Part shown: piece after piece, positions 34,252 to 46,199 of the stretch
Layout: every line of letters begins with the position of its first letter
How positions within the stretch are numbered: the stretch's first letter is position 1
Source of the DNA: Selaginella tamariscina
Taxonomy: Eukaryota > Streptophyta > Lycopodiopsida > Selaginellales > Selaginellaceae
Assembly (NCBI GenBank): GCA_003024785.1
Contig: PUQB01000391.1
Location: 1-64,000 of the forward strand
Reading direction: 5' to 3'
DNA: 64,000 bases
Program-made: the position numbers and the translations under genes
The notes under the pieces: model-generated
Told to the model about the DNA's origin: nothing
Seen by the model: the letters and a program-made list of their open reading frames with translations, nothing else
Databases searched by the model: none

Positions 34252-34456
34252 TGAAAGAGCCGATATATATTAAAAATGTCAGATACATTAAGCTACAAAA
34301 ACCCTGCTTATATACAGGAGACCTCCTGCCACGTGGCACACATGCGACACGTGGCGCTGACACATGGCGGCCAGATCACCACCCATGTGTCACTATGCAT
34401 GTGTGTATATACACATGCGTATATACGTTACATTACATAATATACAGTATCTTACA
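34252..34456 (-). repeat. 5' LTR of gypsy copy 2
   Basis: 205 bp, one difference from the 3' LTR. On the minus strand the bases just inside read TTGGTGGAGAAGTTGGG, a likely primer-binding site starting TGG; I could not assign the tRNA. TATA-like ATATAAGCAGG lies near 34,305-34,315 on the minus strand. Confidence 0.9.
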
Positions 34457-34460
34457 ACTT

Positions 34461-35115
34461 AAATTTTTAATTAATTAATAAATTTATTATATTAAATTAT
34501 TTAAATGATTATGTGTTTCCTTAAATATATATAAATTAAATATGATACCCTCGTACTATACCCCAGTCACAAATTCTGGATATGGTAACTATTTGCGACG
34601 CACTGCCTTCTCTCTCTCACACACTCGTAAAAACATGTACAATGTTTGTTTCTGTTTTTATATGCTCCGTGCATATGAATACCTGTTTAATTTATTATAT
34701 ATTACATTTAATTAAAATATTAACTTTAAAAATTAAATTTATAAATTATAAATTTAAATATTTTCATTTTAAAATTATTATGATGTTAAAATATAAATTC
34801 TATTGCTAATCTAAATATTAAAATTAAAATATATTAAAATTTATAAACTTACACTTAAAAAAGGCATGATTAACTCTGTTGTATATGTTACTATAAATTC
34901 ATTACTAACGCTTTTAACTTAATTTATTTTTTGTTCTAATGTTTTATCAATACCATATAACACATATTTACGCTGTAATATATAAAAGTTTTTTCAGAAT
35001 TTATTTTTAAATCTTATAAAAGATTATCATAAATTCAGCCAAGCAACTCTAAACCAGTCTATATAGTACATGATATACTAACTATATCATACATGCACTC
35101 TCCACCCATGTCACA
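34461..35115. other. AT-rich stretch, no gene seen
   Basis: Collinear with 50,565-51,090 in block B. It forms the 3' flank of the GDSL gene. A related string around ACATGTACAATGTTTGTTTC recurs at 34,633, 50,733 and, varied, 39,797. Confidence 0.6.
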
Positions 35116-35179
35116 AGTAAATAGTAAACTCACACACACACGGATTAAGAAATGAGATTATTAATAATATTATTTCAAA

Positions 35180-35560
35180 TTTAGCTAATGAAGAGATGTT
35201 TACCGGACTAATGTGCTTTTGATCGCCACTCCAGAAAGCCTCAGCAAAACCCCGGTAACCACTCTCAGTCAAGTGTATGAAATCCAAAACAGGGACGAAG
35301 AAGGTGCTGAGCAGAGTGTGTAATTCGAAACAGTCCCACACTGAACTTGTGCATTCAGAACCCCAGCTCCCACAACATGCTCCTACTACACCTACACAAG
35401 CAATAATGTATGTTACTTAGATATAAATTCACAAAACCTGCATAAATATTAAGTACTTACTACTCTCTCCGTAGAGCTCCATAAACCTGTCATATGTGTT
35501 TGCATAGATAATGGTTGAACCGATCAGGCTTGTCCTCAGGCTTCCCAAAGCTTCTTGCAA
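35180..35560 (-). pseudogene. GDSL esterase 3' exons, truncated copy (block A)
   Basis: Corresponds to the last exon and part of the fourth exon of the intact gene at 51,121-52,673. The block with HLTESGYRGFAEAFWSGDQK survives, but a missing C (GAAATCCAAAAC versus GAAATCCCAAAAC) shifts the frame just before it. A C-run near 35,370 is also longer by one. Exons 1-3 and most of exon 4 are missing, including the GDS nucleophile. At 35,560/35,561 the sequence changes abruptly to lectin coding sequence in the same strand and frame. Confidence 0.85.
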
Positions 35561-36575
35561 ACCATCGTAATCCACCCACGCAGTATGAAGTGCCCCACTC
35601 TTCAGATCGATGCCGAAAGTGTTCTTGAGTTGTAGCGACGTGGTTTGAGCCACAGAGGCTACATTGTACACGTTCACTCCGACGTGCACTGGTTATCGAA
35701 GCCATTCCCGTCGATTACCTTAGTGTTTTGCCACGTATCGAACTCTATCTGCCTGCATGTTATTGGTGGTTATGTTCACCAGTCCCAACCAACCACCGTA
35801 ACATGATTTCAAATAGTCCACAGGCTGGTCGATGAAGTTTTGAGAAGCTGCAAAAAATAACAGTCCCTGCCCAGTTTATAAACCTACTATTGAATTGATG
35901 GTGAAGCTAAAGTTTGTGCGAAAGGACGTTGGCATTATAGAAATTATTAATTTTAAAGTATACTATTTAAAGGTTTTAGTTTATTTAGTATTAAAAATAT
36001 TTTCTTAAGTATTTTGCTATTTAATTAAAATTAGCACTAAGAACTTAGGTAATTTCATATATTTTTAAGGTATGGTTTTACTAAACAAATAGGTTAATTA
36101 AATTTTGTACTGTTTGCAACTCAACAACATAAATGAATAAATATTTAAACTACACCATATTTAACACTAATAAAGCGCTAAAGAACTTATGTAATTTAAA
36201 GAGAAAAAAATCTCCTTCAAATTCTATTACCTTTGGGTCAAACTTACTGTACTTTATTATTTAGAAACATTAATTAAATAATATACATATTTAAATGAGA
36301 TATTTATTTTATTTAATTTTAAATAATGAATCAGATTAATTTCTATTTAAATGCTTCATTAAGATTTCAAATTTAGTTTTAAACATTATTTAAGCAAATC
36401 CTGGTGCTGTTAATTGCTTGTAGATCACTCTTATGGTATTCTGAAACATTGCTGACGACATCACCACCGTACTTAGTGAGATGAAGTGCTCCATTATCTG
36501 CTGTGGCATCTCCAAAGAATATTATGTTCTCCGACTTATTAAAAGAGCTGAATCCAATACTAAGATTAACAGACT
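35561..36575 (-). pseudogene. Legume-lectin-domain gene fragment fused to GDSL exon
   Basis: Two minus-strand exons can be read. The first (about 36,400-36,573) carries FNKSENIIFFGDATADNGAL, like the N-terminal strand of L-type lectins (F..F, F.GDA). An AT-rich intron follows, with a TTTTTTGCAG acceptor. The second (35,561-35,847) has CYGGWLGLVN, IEFDTWQNTKV and HVGVNVYNVASV, then LKSGALHTAWVDYDG. Frameshifts lie between these motifs near 35,690-35,760. The last stretch runs without a break into GDSL residues LQEALGSLRTSLIG. In the lectin family this fold binds sugars and occurs in secreted lectins and receptor kinases; no kinase domain is present. Confidence 0.75.
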
Positions 36576-36599
36576 GCAGATTGTCGAATCAGTGCCATT

Positions 36600-37200
36600 G
36601 TATACTCGCTCACCTTATTCTACCTGTCTTAATCACTTTGAACCAGACTCATATTTTCCATAAAAGGATTAACGAGTTGAAAATGATATATAAATATTCA
36701 AAGGCCACCGATAAGATGGGTAAAACAGTGTATATGCTACATAAACATTATCTGTAGGTGTGAGACTTCCGTAATGACAATGTAAGAGAGAGAGAGAGAG
36801 AGATTATATATTTAATACACTCCCTAGTACACAAGGAAACTTACATATACACAATTTATACCTGACATATCTAGTATGTATACTATCTGCAGGTGAATAA
36901 CGCGGGGATTACAAGCAAGAGTTATGAAGATAGAGTTAAAGGGGCAGGCTGTGTTGGAGACAGGCCAAAAGAATGATCGAAGCAACGCTCCACTTACGAA
37001 ACCTGGTAGATCACCCATGCACGCACGCACACGCACACACACACGGACAGAAATGAACTAAATTAAATGAATAAGCAGCCTCTTTCAAAGAGAAAAGCTG
37101 GAGACTTAAACAAACTCACCGATGAAATGATCGAATCCTGCATGGAGGAGTGCTCGCAGAGGCAAACTCACAGAAGAAGGATATCCAGTAATTATCTTTT
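36600..37200. other. Intergenic stretch with possible exon debris
   Basis: Minus-strand pieces near 36,890-37,020 and 37,100-37,190 are open and have GT/AG-like borders, but I cannot match them to a family. They may be 5' remains of the lectin gene. A GA-dinucleotide run lies near 36,785. Confidence 0.4.
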
Positions 37201-40000
37201 ATAGCTCAGCCAAACTTTCTCGAACGCGTTCCCCAAATGCACGTAGTTCAATTTCAAACCCAACTATTCTTTCTTAATTATTTTAATTAATAATTGCTTC
37301 TTTTCTGATATATTCTAACTTAAATGATTGTTTGTGTATAAAAATATTATATATGTAGAATTCGCGCGCGCGCGCGCACACACACGTCTAATTCGACTAA
37401 CAGCTTTGTTAGCTTTGTTAACAAGTCTTTAGTTAGTGTATTTTTTATTTTCTTGTATGCAGTGGTACACTTTGTCTATATTGTATGGGCTTTCCATGTT
37501 TATTTCACTTACATGTACATATTAATTGCACACCCCTCTCATGTGTGTGTCCACGTAATAATTAGTTATTTAGAAAACTCAAACATGTACTAGAGGGGAG
37601 ATACGTGAAGATAAACATCAGGAGGATAGTGAGACATCCCACTATGATAAACATGGGTGAAGGCTCGCAAGCCGGGATCAAAGATGCATTCCCAGTGCTT
37701 GGAGTCCATATCATATTCCAGTCCATAGTCAGGGTCATTCAAGAGCATCATCCCCACCTTGTTACCCCGACGAAAAGTGACGGTGCCGACGTAGTTTTGC
37801 CCGGTTTTAAAATGAAGTACTTGTGCAGTTAGAAAGAAACTTTCATCACCTTTTCCCATAGGCAAGCTGGACACTTTGCACCATCCATTAGTTGCATCCC
37901 ACTCAAACAGATTGATCGGCCCATTCTCCGTTTCGCTCCCAAAAGCCACTATGTTATTCTTCTGTAAAGATGGCAGGCCTGAGAATGTCACGACTGATTG
38001 AGGCTCTACGTTCCATCTATGATATATCATTTTCTTAGTGTGAGGAGAAGACATATCTGCCATGTTGAGCGTGTATAATGTATGAGTATAATATGAGCTA
38101 CAGCTCGAGAAATGGAGAAAGCCGGATCGTACTACGTGCCAGTTCATGATCTGAAACCATGAATCTTCAAAAATCTTGCTGTGCTTCTCCCACGTATCCG
38201 TCTCCGACGAGTAAACATGGATTGTAGAGTTGTACGGCTTCAATTGCCTTGTCCTCAGTAGCCATCTCATGGACTCGTTTTCAGCAATCACAACCTTATA
38301 TGTGTGTGTCCGAGGGTCGCAATCAAGAACTATGCTGACATGGTAAAATGGAGAGTGCACTTCTCCGGGCTCAAGAGTAATCGGCTCATTGCCTTGCCTA
38401 AGGCGAGGCATGTCCACTGTCCTCGAGCTGCCAGTTACCACGTTGGTTACAACAATTGCCAATCTCTGTTGGAGGTCTTCAATTTTAAACTTCCAACGGG
38501 ATGGTTCAACCCAAATTTCTTGAGGTGATTGGCTCTTGCTTATTTCTTGTTGTTGGAAATTCCTATCTACTAGAGCGGCAACAAGGCCACCGCTGGATGA
38601 CCAAGTCACCCATGTCCCACCGAAGGCCTCATAAATCCAGTTTATCCAAATAATCGGGGACAAGTCAGCCTTCCAACGCTTAAAACCCTCTTCTTCACAA
38701 GTTACAGTACCATTGCTGAATTCATATCGGAGGGTCAAGGGCCTCAAGAAAACACTCTCCACAGTCTTCTTCAATTCGCTATTGCGTAGTAACGAATATA
38801 AACGGTAACAGTCTGTACAGGGTAACTTCTGCAGGATCAATCCTATTACATCTGAACCAAACTCTTCAATAACTAACTGTGCATCTTTTTCTTCTTCGGA
38901 AACAACCTTCTCTAGCTTTATATCATCTTCTTTATCTTCTTCCCCGTAAACAACCTTCTCTAGCTTTCCATCGTCTTCTTTTCCAGAATTTCCTGGGTGT
39001 CTCGATCTCCTCAGTGTCAGAAGAAAATCACGAACTTTACTAAGGTACATAACAGCAATCTTCTTATCTTTACAGAGAAAAGGATGTTCTTGTTATTAGA
39101 TAATTATGTTACGCTATAACTACGAGATACAAACTGCTGCAAAATTAAAAGAATTCGCTATGAAATTAGGGTTTGCAAACCTAGGGTTTGTGACAAATAT
39201 ATATAATACCAGCGGCCATGGCAGAGGTATATGTGCATGGGTGTGTATGTATACATGTGTGTATTCAATGTTAATAAATTTATTAAATACATTTTTATTC
39301 TCTATTTTGAACAACTGGATTGAATATAATTTATAATTTATAAAAATCAAGCTCACGGTTTAACCTTTAGTTTATTATCCTTAACCAGTTGCAGCCGTTT
39401 TGCCGTTTCATATGAAAACCTGACAAAAAAAGTACATACTACGTATGTTAAATTGGAGGTTGAAAACAAGATATATAATCATCAAATAATTATATCATCC
39501 ATATACATATTAATATGTATAATTCATATAATTGAATAGTTTATATCATTTGCAATTGACAAGGTAATAACAAAATGTTTACTAGTACAAAAGTTTATTA
39601 TAACTCGCTACACACACAAACAATGACTTAAACAACCTATATTCTATATTATAAACACTGAACTGATGTTATATATATATTATACATCTAAAATAGAATT
39701 TAACTTTTTAATACTATATTCATTTTATAGAAATGTTGAAGGGCCTTTAATTTTGTAATATTCTTCTCCCACTCTCTGTCACACAAACACAAACGTGTAC
39801 AATGTGTGTTTCTAGACACACACATACATATGTATATGAATACCTATACATGTAAACACCTTCAAGCAAAAATGGAAATTTATATAGTCTTAAATTCTTA
39901 ATAATTAAAATTTTTATTATTTAATTAGCATTTATTAAATCTTTATTATAGAAATATTATATTTATTTTTTAATCTATTTCAATTTTATTAATCATGTCT
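37200..40000. repeat. Third, partial unit (C) of the duplicated segment
   Basis: The flanks of the intact F-box-like gene match those of the pseudogenes. The 37,210-37,580 stretch resembles 21,220-21,470 and 48,300-48,570 (GATTGTTTGTGTATAAA, TTGTTAACAAGTCTT, CACGTAATAATTA). The 39,160-39,840 stretch resembles 28,770-29,300 and 34,600-34,690. It is more diverged from A and B than they are from each other, and it has neither the Harbinger relic nor GDSL exons. A (CG)n(CA)n run lies at 37,362-37,386. Confidence 0.75.
37590..39050 (-). CDS. F-box-like protein, intact single-exon gene
   Basis: An open frame of 486 codons without introns. After an acidic/lysine-rich N-terminus (residues 20-60) comes FGSDVIGLILQKLPCTDCYR LYSLL-type sequence at about residues 69-95, which fits an F-box helix set. 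The rest is strand-rich and tryptophan-rich, with GGTWVTWSSSGGL, STIHVYSSETDTW and NLFEWDATNGWCKVSSLPMG, similar to the beta-propeller half of plant F-box/kelch-like proteins. In that family the F-box links to SKP1 in an SCF ubiquitin ligase and the propeller selects substrates; here this is inferred. Two related pseudogenes (26,444-27,780; 48,580-49,935) lie either side. Upstream, 37,200-37,590 is the downstream flank on this strand. Confidence 0.75.
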   Translation of the reverse strand: MYLSKVRDFLLTLRRSRHPGNSGKEDDGKLEKVVYGEEDKEDDIKLEKVVSEEEKDAQLVIEEFGSDVIGLILQKLPCTDCYRLYSLLRNSELKKTVESVFLRPLTLRYEFSNGTVTCEEEGFKRWKADLSPIIWINWIYEAFGGTWVTWSSSGGLVAALVDRNFQQQEISKSQSPQEIWVEPSRWKFKIEDLQQRLAIVVTNVVTGSSRTVDMPRLRQGNEPITLEPGEVHSPFYHVSIVLDCDPRTHTYKVVIAENESMRWLLRTRQLKPYNSTIHVYSSETDTWEKHSKIFEDSWFQIMNWHVVRSGFLHFSSCSSYYTHTLYTLNMADMSSPHTKKMIYHRWNVEPQSVVTFSGLPSLQKNNIVAFGSETENGPINLFEWDATNGWCKVSSLPMGKGDESFFLTAQVLHFKTGQNYVGTVTFRRGNKVGMMLLNDPDYGLEYDMDSKHWECIFDPGLRAFTHVYHSGMSHYPPDVYLHVSPL

Positions 40001-41271
40001 AATTAATATATTTTAAAATTAATAAATTATTAATTATTTTGATTTTACCATTCTATCCCGATCCTTGTTTAAGGGTGGTTATGTGTCTTTATCTATAATA
40101 ATATCACTAAAGGAAAAATAATAAGCGGGCAGTTACTTTTAATTTTTGATCTAATTATGGATCGATAAGAAGATAATTTATTTCAATGGTAAATTTATTT
40201 TTAAAATGAAACATTTTCATATGTTAGTCATCTTAAACATGTTTCTTTCTTAATTATACATATGTCATAATATGTACCATAAACATATATCATACAAACG
40301 TACTTAAAATCTGAAAGTTACAATTCTGAGGTGCATGGGTACTAGAATATACACAACAATAATGTAGAGCTTTATATAAATTAACTTCAAGAAATACATG
40401 TGTATGTATATTTATTGTACATGTATTCAAATTTATGTAATTGTATATAAATAATTTACATACATTAATACAAATCTGTAGATTTAAATATACCTTGTAC
40501 ATATATGCATGTGCATAGAAAGGATAAATGTTTGTTGTGCATATATATATGTTTTATGTATCTATCTATTTATAGATCTGTCTATATATAAACCCACTCC
40601 CACCATCAGTTAAATTAGTTATAACTAAATACTTTTCACTCCTACTAAAGCATTGTTTAGTTAAAAATTAACTTAACAAGGTGTTATTAGGCTAGATTAA
40701 GTTAATTGACTTAACTAACAAGGTTATCATCCCACTAGTAGTTAGGTTAGTGCTACTAAGTAAATTTAATTTTATTTAATTTTAAACAAACCAACTTAAT
40801 TTAATTTTATTTAATTTTTAAATAAAGTAACTCATTACATTTGTGGATGAAAGGAAAGCCACTCCTTTAGTTCATTTCTTATTACCAAACCAATATTATT
40901 TGCTACATGTCATATTTGTCATACTTACTATAATATTTTTTCACATGTTCATTATCATTGTCAAATAAACCAAAATAAACCAAGTGCATACATGTGACTT
41001 TGCAGGAGTGAGAACCCTTAGTTTTTGCTTCCATTTGCCATAAAAATCAGAATATAATAGTAACTCTTATTTTTGTAAAAAAGAAAAAATTCAACCCAAG
41101 GTTGTTTAATTACCTTTTTTTCGAGTTCTAGTTTTTATGTTTGGTTTTGATGCATGACTTTTGTTTGTTTAACAATTTTTTTAAATTTATTTTGTATTAC
41201 AAATAAATAAATGCTGATATTCTTTAATTGTCTTAACTTTTCTAACTCAATGCAAGTATTACATTAGCAAC

Positions 41272-41305
<34 letters not shown>

Positions 41306-42640
41306 TATTTTTATGTATAAGATTTTACACTTTAAAACATATTCATATGTTTTTTGTATATATTTCATTAAATATATCAAGCATAATATCGTTAATTATG
41401 AAAACTTGAGGGTCAATCACTTTATTACATTGTTTTTTTTATAGAACACATAAGTTTTCACCTGCAAGTATATGAATAATTTAATAAATGAATACAACAA
41501 CATACTTTTTGTACTTTTTTTTTGCTATCTTCTTTGTAATAATCATTCTTATTCCATATTAATTATATAAGAAAAGAACATTTATATCATATATATATAG
41601 TTAAGTTTCCATGACATTGATGAGATCAAATTCATCAAAAAGTTTGATGGTTTGATGAGTCTCGAGAGGGATGTGGAACATGATTTCACGTTTGATTGCT
41701 ATTGTCTTCATCTTTGCATCTATTGGATTGTCCTTTAATAATATCATACACATTAATTATGTGAAAGAGGTGAAATAAAGTTCACATAATAGGGAATGTG
41801 TTAATATATTTACTTTATGATAATCAATAGTTCCACTTGAATCAATTTTGAATTGTATAAATAATCCCCTCTTCTCCATGAGGTATTTAACATGGACTCT
41901 ACTGATGGACTATAACATATATTGCCTGCAAAGGCGTATAATATGCCATATTTTACTTAATGGAATCATAACAAAAAATATTGTCATTTTTATATAAGTA
42001 AGCAACATTATAGAAAGATGTATGTAAGAGATTATGTATAATAAAAAATGCATGAATATAACATATAAACTAAATGGAAAATGACATACACAAGGCAATA
42101 AGGTATCAAAAGTGTTCATGCATGTCACACAATACACAAACCCATGACCCATGCATACCTAGCTAATGATACACACATACATACATTATTATACATATAT
42201 TAATGTATATATATATATATGTTATTATATATGGAATTACACACTTAAAACATATTCATATATTTTGTATATGTACTTCATTAAATATATATATATACAC
42301 TTAAATATATAATATGGTACTCTCTAATAATGAAACACACACACATATATAACTCTTTCTATGAAGAATATAGATAAGGCATTTCATGGAGTAGGGCAGA
42401 AAGCATATATAATACACACATATACAAGTATGGATATATATATATATATATAATTTATTGTTATATATGGAATTACAGACTTAAAACATATTCATATATT
42501 ATATATATATATATATTTCATTAAAGATGTATAAATACTCATAATATATTATACTAGTTACATATTATTATATAGTATGGTACCCCCATATATATAAAAA
42601 TTCACTTTCTCTATTCACCACATATCCCATTAGAAGTGTT
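39060..42640. other. Long AT-rich, microsatellite-bearing region without genes
   Basis: No frame has family similarity. A (CA)n run lies at 41,275-41,302. A unit with TTAAAACATATTCATATATT recurs at about 41,332, 42,245 and 42,480, each time followed by a TTCATTAAA string. AT-rich strings containing TTAACTTAACAAGG-type motifs lie near 40,670-40,840. Confidence 0.6.
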
Positions 42641-43309
42641 GTTAAAAAATCACATTTCAAAATGGCATACTTCTAAACACTCTACATGTTTTTTGACATG
42701 TGTTTATTATTAACAAGAGTAGTTTCCACATATGTTTCTATAATATATTAAATTAGTGTATTTTATATATAATATAATACCCCATTGTATAGATATGCAT
42801 TTACATACACATACAAATGTATGTAAATTGATACCTCACTTGCAAAACCAATGTGAAGCCAAAAAAATAGTTGCCCCACAACAATCGTATTGCACTATAG
42901 AGTTTTATAAGATTTTTATATAAGTTTACATCATAGATGTTTACATTTGTAAACTTGATATTTTTGTAAAGTTGAGGTATAGATTTATATAAGATTGCAT
43001 CAAGATTTCTGCATCATAGCCATCCCATAGTCTGCTATACACATATTCCTTAGTACCTTAATAATACATATATAATTCTAATTATTTGCCACAGCTAAAT
43101 CCTAAATAACCATGGTTTATATATAAATGTTTAGAACCCTAGTTTATAATATAATTTATAACTTGATAAACATTAAACCTTGGTTTACATAAAAGAACCC
43201 ATAGTTTTTAAGGTTAGTTTATCAAAACATGTATTTATTAGGTGCTTTACTAGTGAATAAAGTACACAATATTTCAGTAAATATTTGAACACCTTAAACT
43301 CAAACACTT

Positions 43310-44170
43310 CAATCTCGATGTCCACTTCATTAATTCAATTAAAATGTTATGCAAATGCAACAGCCATAATAACATTAGTCACATTCTGTTTAGTTTGTTA
43401 CAAAAGATTTGCTTACTCAACAACAATTCATAACACTTAACTCATTTGTTAAACATTACCTCAGCTAGTGTGAGAATTGAGGATCTCCCATGAATGGTAA
43501 AATCACCCATGGCTTGCATTTACATAGCTTGTATGCTATCAAGTATGGTGAGATCTCCATACCCCTCGTAGCATCATGCATGATTATTGAAGAATAAGAC
43601 TTTGTTGACAATGCTCTTAAAACCAAGATAGATGTCAAATCCTCCCCTTCTCCTACTATCCACTATGGCTTGTACAACAATGTACTTTTGCTTCCTGTTG
43701 TACTAGATGTTTATATGCTTTGTTGGTCGTGGGATAAAGAAGTGTGTGCAATCCAAAGCACCATCAATGTTTGGTAATTTACAAAACCAACAATGATTTC
43801 ACTAACTTCTTGCACTTGCTTGGGCCACCTAATCTTGTACCTGAATATATGGATGATTGCTGACAAGTCTACCTAAGGCACCGTATTGTTGTGGTTTGAC
43901 CAATGGCAAACCGCTCTGACAAGTCTAGAAAACTGAGTCCTTTGTCAACTTGTAGAGTGTATGTCCAACTTGATCAATAATTGAGCTTGTAATTTGTATC
44001 TTGTTACTTGAGATCTGCAACTAGCATCAAACATAGCCAAAGAAACAACTCTTCAACATCTTAAAAATGTCTCTCCATCATTTCTTATCATAATAACCCA
44101 TTAAAAGTTATTGAACCATGCAATGCTATGTGGCTTCACCTACCAAAGTCTAATATTTCTACATGTAGTT
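43310..44170 (-). pseudogene. PIF/Harbinger-like transposase relic, block B
   Basis: Reading the minus strand from about 43,770 gives IDGALDCTHFFIPRPTKHIN, a stop, then YNRKQKYIVVQAIVDSR (about 43,700) and IYLGFKSIVNKVLF (about 43,630). This follows the order of the plant DDE_Tnp_4 nuclease core (DG.H, RK.Y...VD, G..ND..V), with the first catalytic D present in IDGALDCTH. Stops and shifts break the frame. Such nucleases catalyse cut-and-paste movement in the Harbinger family. I could not identify terminal inverted repeats. Confidence 0.65.
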
Positions 44171-44452
44171 GTAGTAGTTATAAACTCCTCCAAGTAGCAC
44201 TTCAAACTCAAGAGGATTGAAGGCAAATGAATCATGTTGTTTAAGTCTTTTCACATGTCTACTAATTTTTTTTCTAAAAGATAAGAAACAACAATAAACA
44301 ATTGAACTCTGATTGCTGCTTAATCACTATTGTAACCTCAATTTCTCAAGTGTGTCTCTCTCATTACAAGCACATAAAGTTAAAATTCAAACATAAATAT
44401 GTTAAACATCAATCACATAATTGCTATAATATATAACATGTAATAATAGCAT

Positions 44453-46194
44453 TGTCATAGTTTAATTACTTTTACTTTGGAGTTGACTGTTGTTACTTAT
44501 CAAACTATGTTGATAAGTCATAGATGTAGTGAGAAACAACCTTGCTTAGTGCACTTAAGTGTTTAGGGGTAGTTTGGCTGGATATCACTAAACACTTCAA
44601 GAAACTCTAGGCAAAGATAGCACTTACCTTTTAAAAAATTCTTACCCTCGTTTTTTGTGTCTTAGTGGTTGATCTTGTGAGTTCGGCGTGTTAGATAAGG
44701 TTAGAAACAGCCTTAGGGTTTCTCTAACCCCATGCCCTAAACCCCTTGAGTTTAGGGTTTAGGTCGATGGTCATTAAGTAACTTACCAAGTATATTCTTA
44801 TTGGGAATGATATTCTTGCCAACCCACTTTACAAAACAGGAAACAAGGGGGGGCTTTGTCATATATATTAAATAGTATATGTAATGAGGGTTCCTGGGTT
44901 CATAATTGAGCTCGTTATTTTTTTTATCGGTGCAAGCTTTAACTTGTGTTGTTAAGGCACAACCCTCTGTTGTGCCACTAAACTTCCGGACAATAGGGGT
45001 ATGTCCCACCTTTGGGGTAGTCTGCCTTTAACATTGGTGAATCTGAGCCTGAAAGGTCATGTCAGAATACATGTTCTAAGGGTTAGAAGTTGATGCATGT
45101 CTTTAGTCTCCTCCTCCATGTCAAGATAAAGCAACACTCATTGTTTATGCAAGGTACCTTTGTGTCCTTGCCAATTATGGGTGTGGGATCTTGGCCGACA
45201 AGTTCTCTTACCAAGTCTAGTTTGAGGGGCTATGGCGAGATACCACATTTTGAGAATAGTGTCACATGACCATGTGACACTAGGCTACACAACACATGGT
45301 ACAACACCTAAGGCATGCCCTTTGGGGTTATGTCATGTGTTAACGCTGAGGGTTGGATCTCTAGTAAGTAGGCATGCTTGTGCTCACATCAAGGTGTTAA
45401 ACCTTGGCATCCGCTCAAGGGAGGGGTTAGGTCTCATAATCAAATGTGCTATTGGCACACTCGGCAGGGGTGTTCACTTTAGAATCCATGGTTGAACAAC
45501 TTAAGCTCATTAACAAGAGCTCTTTTATGGGGCATTCACAAGGTCGTGTACTTAGGATTATTCAAAACTAGCCTTAAGAAGTTTACTTAGTAAAACACTC
45601 GTGTCCACCTACGGCACCACTTGTGTCCTCACTAAATACTAGCCCTAAGTCTAGAGTATGACTTACCAGGGGTTAGTTCTGATTCAAGGTACCCCTTGAT
45701 GCCTTAAAAGGGTTGTTACTCATGGATTAGGGATGTCATAGTTCTAACCTGGTGAGTTGATTACTTGGGTAAAGATTGTGGGATATGGGGTAAAAGACCA
45801 AGTGGACCTGGGTCATCATGACCAGGGGCCCTCTCATAAACACCAATTGGCCCTTTGCTTAGTTGGCATAAGGGGAGGGAAAGGTTATGACAAGGGTGAT
45901 TCTTAAAGAGGTAAGTGATGATGCTTTAGCTCTGTCATGAGGTATGTGTGAGACACGTCTCTATGGTGGGGTTAGGGCATGAAATCTACTCAGGTTATCC
46001 TTTAAGATTGGAGGGATAGTCATTTTAGGGGATTTAGGGTTGAACCCTAAGTTTCATGCCTATTCGGGCAATTGAGTCATGTTCTTGGGATTGTTTTGGA
46101 AAACTTAGCATTATTCACACAAGGTATTAACATTGGATGGCCACTTGGCAGCCATGTGTTGCCACGTGTTGACCCTCCAGTAAATACTTTGACA
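44453..46194 (+). mobile_element. Solo LTR, block B copy
   Basis: Begins TGTCATAGTTTAATTACT and ends CTTTGACA; flanked by TAGCA (44,447-44,451 and 46,195-46,199). It is the counterpart of the LTR at 10,221-19,103 and is uninterrupted by the 7.3-kb element; the insertion point corresponds to about 44,980. Its length, 1.74 kb, includes a 159-bp insertion. Confidence 0.9.
45734..45892. mobile_element. 159-bp insertion inside the block B solo LTR
   Basis: Missing from block A, where GGATTAAGGTGATTTC is continuous (about 18,763). It begins TGTCATAGTTC and ends GGTTATGACA, so it has a short terminal inversion (TGTCATA...TATGACA). AGGGA/AGGGT on its sides is a near 5-bp duplication. It may be a short LTR-derived fragment of the same family or a small inverted-repeat element. 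Confidence 0.45.
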
Positions 46195-46199
46195 TAGCA

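Larger units (their letters stand above)
29533..34456 (-). mobile_element. Ty3/gypsy retrotransposon copy 2 (recent)
   Basis: A 4.9-kb element on the minus strand with two 205-bp LTRs (29,533-29,737 and 34,252-34,456) that differ at one base by eye (ATGTGG versus ACGTGG). It is flanked by ACTT (29,529-29,532 and 34,457-34,460). Block B has the empty site near 50,560. The order gag - protease - reverse transcriptase - RNase H - integrase identifies Ty3/gypsy. Short LTRs and no recognised chromodomain leave the clade open. A few frameshifts break the polyprotein, although the LTRs are almost identical; these may be partly assembly errors. Confidence 0.95.
8446..36600. repeat. Block A of a large segmental duplication (with later insertions)
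   Basis: Without its insertions this block is collinear with block B (about 42,650-52,680). Both begin with CAAAATGGCATACTTC followed by ACTCTACATG/ATTCTACATG, and both run through the Harbinger-like relic, solo LTR, AT-rich DNA, F-box-like pseudogene and GDSL exons. Insertions present only in A are 10,710-17,964, 21,474-26,385, 28,076-28,767 and 29,533-34,456. Collinearity ends at 35,560/35,561, where the GDSL sequence switches to lectin sequence. Shared lesions in the two F-box-like pseudogenes show that A and B are closer to each other than to the unit at 37,180-40,000. Confidence 0.85.
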
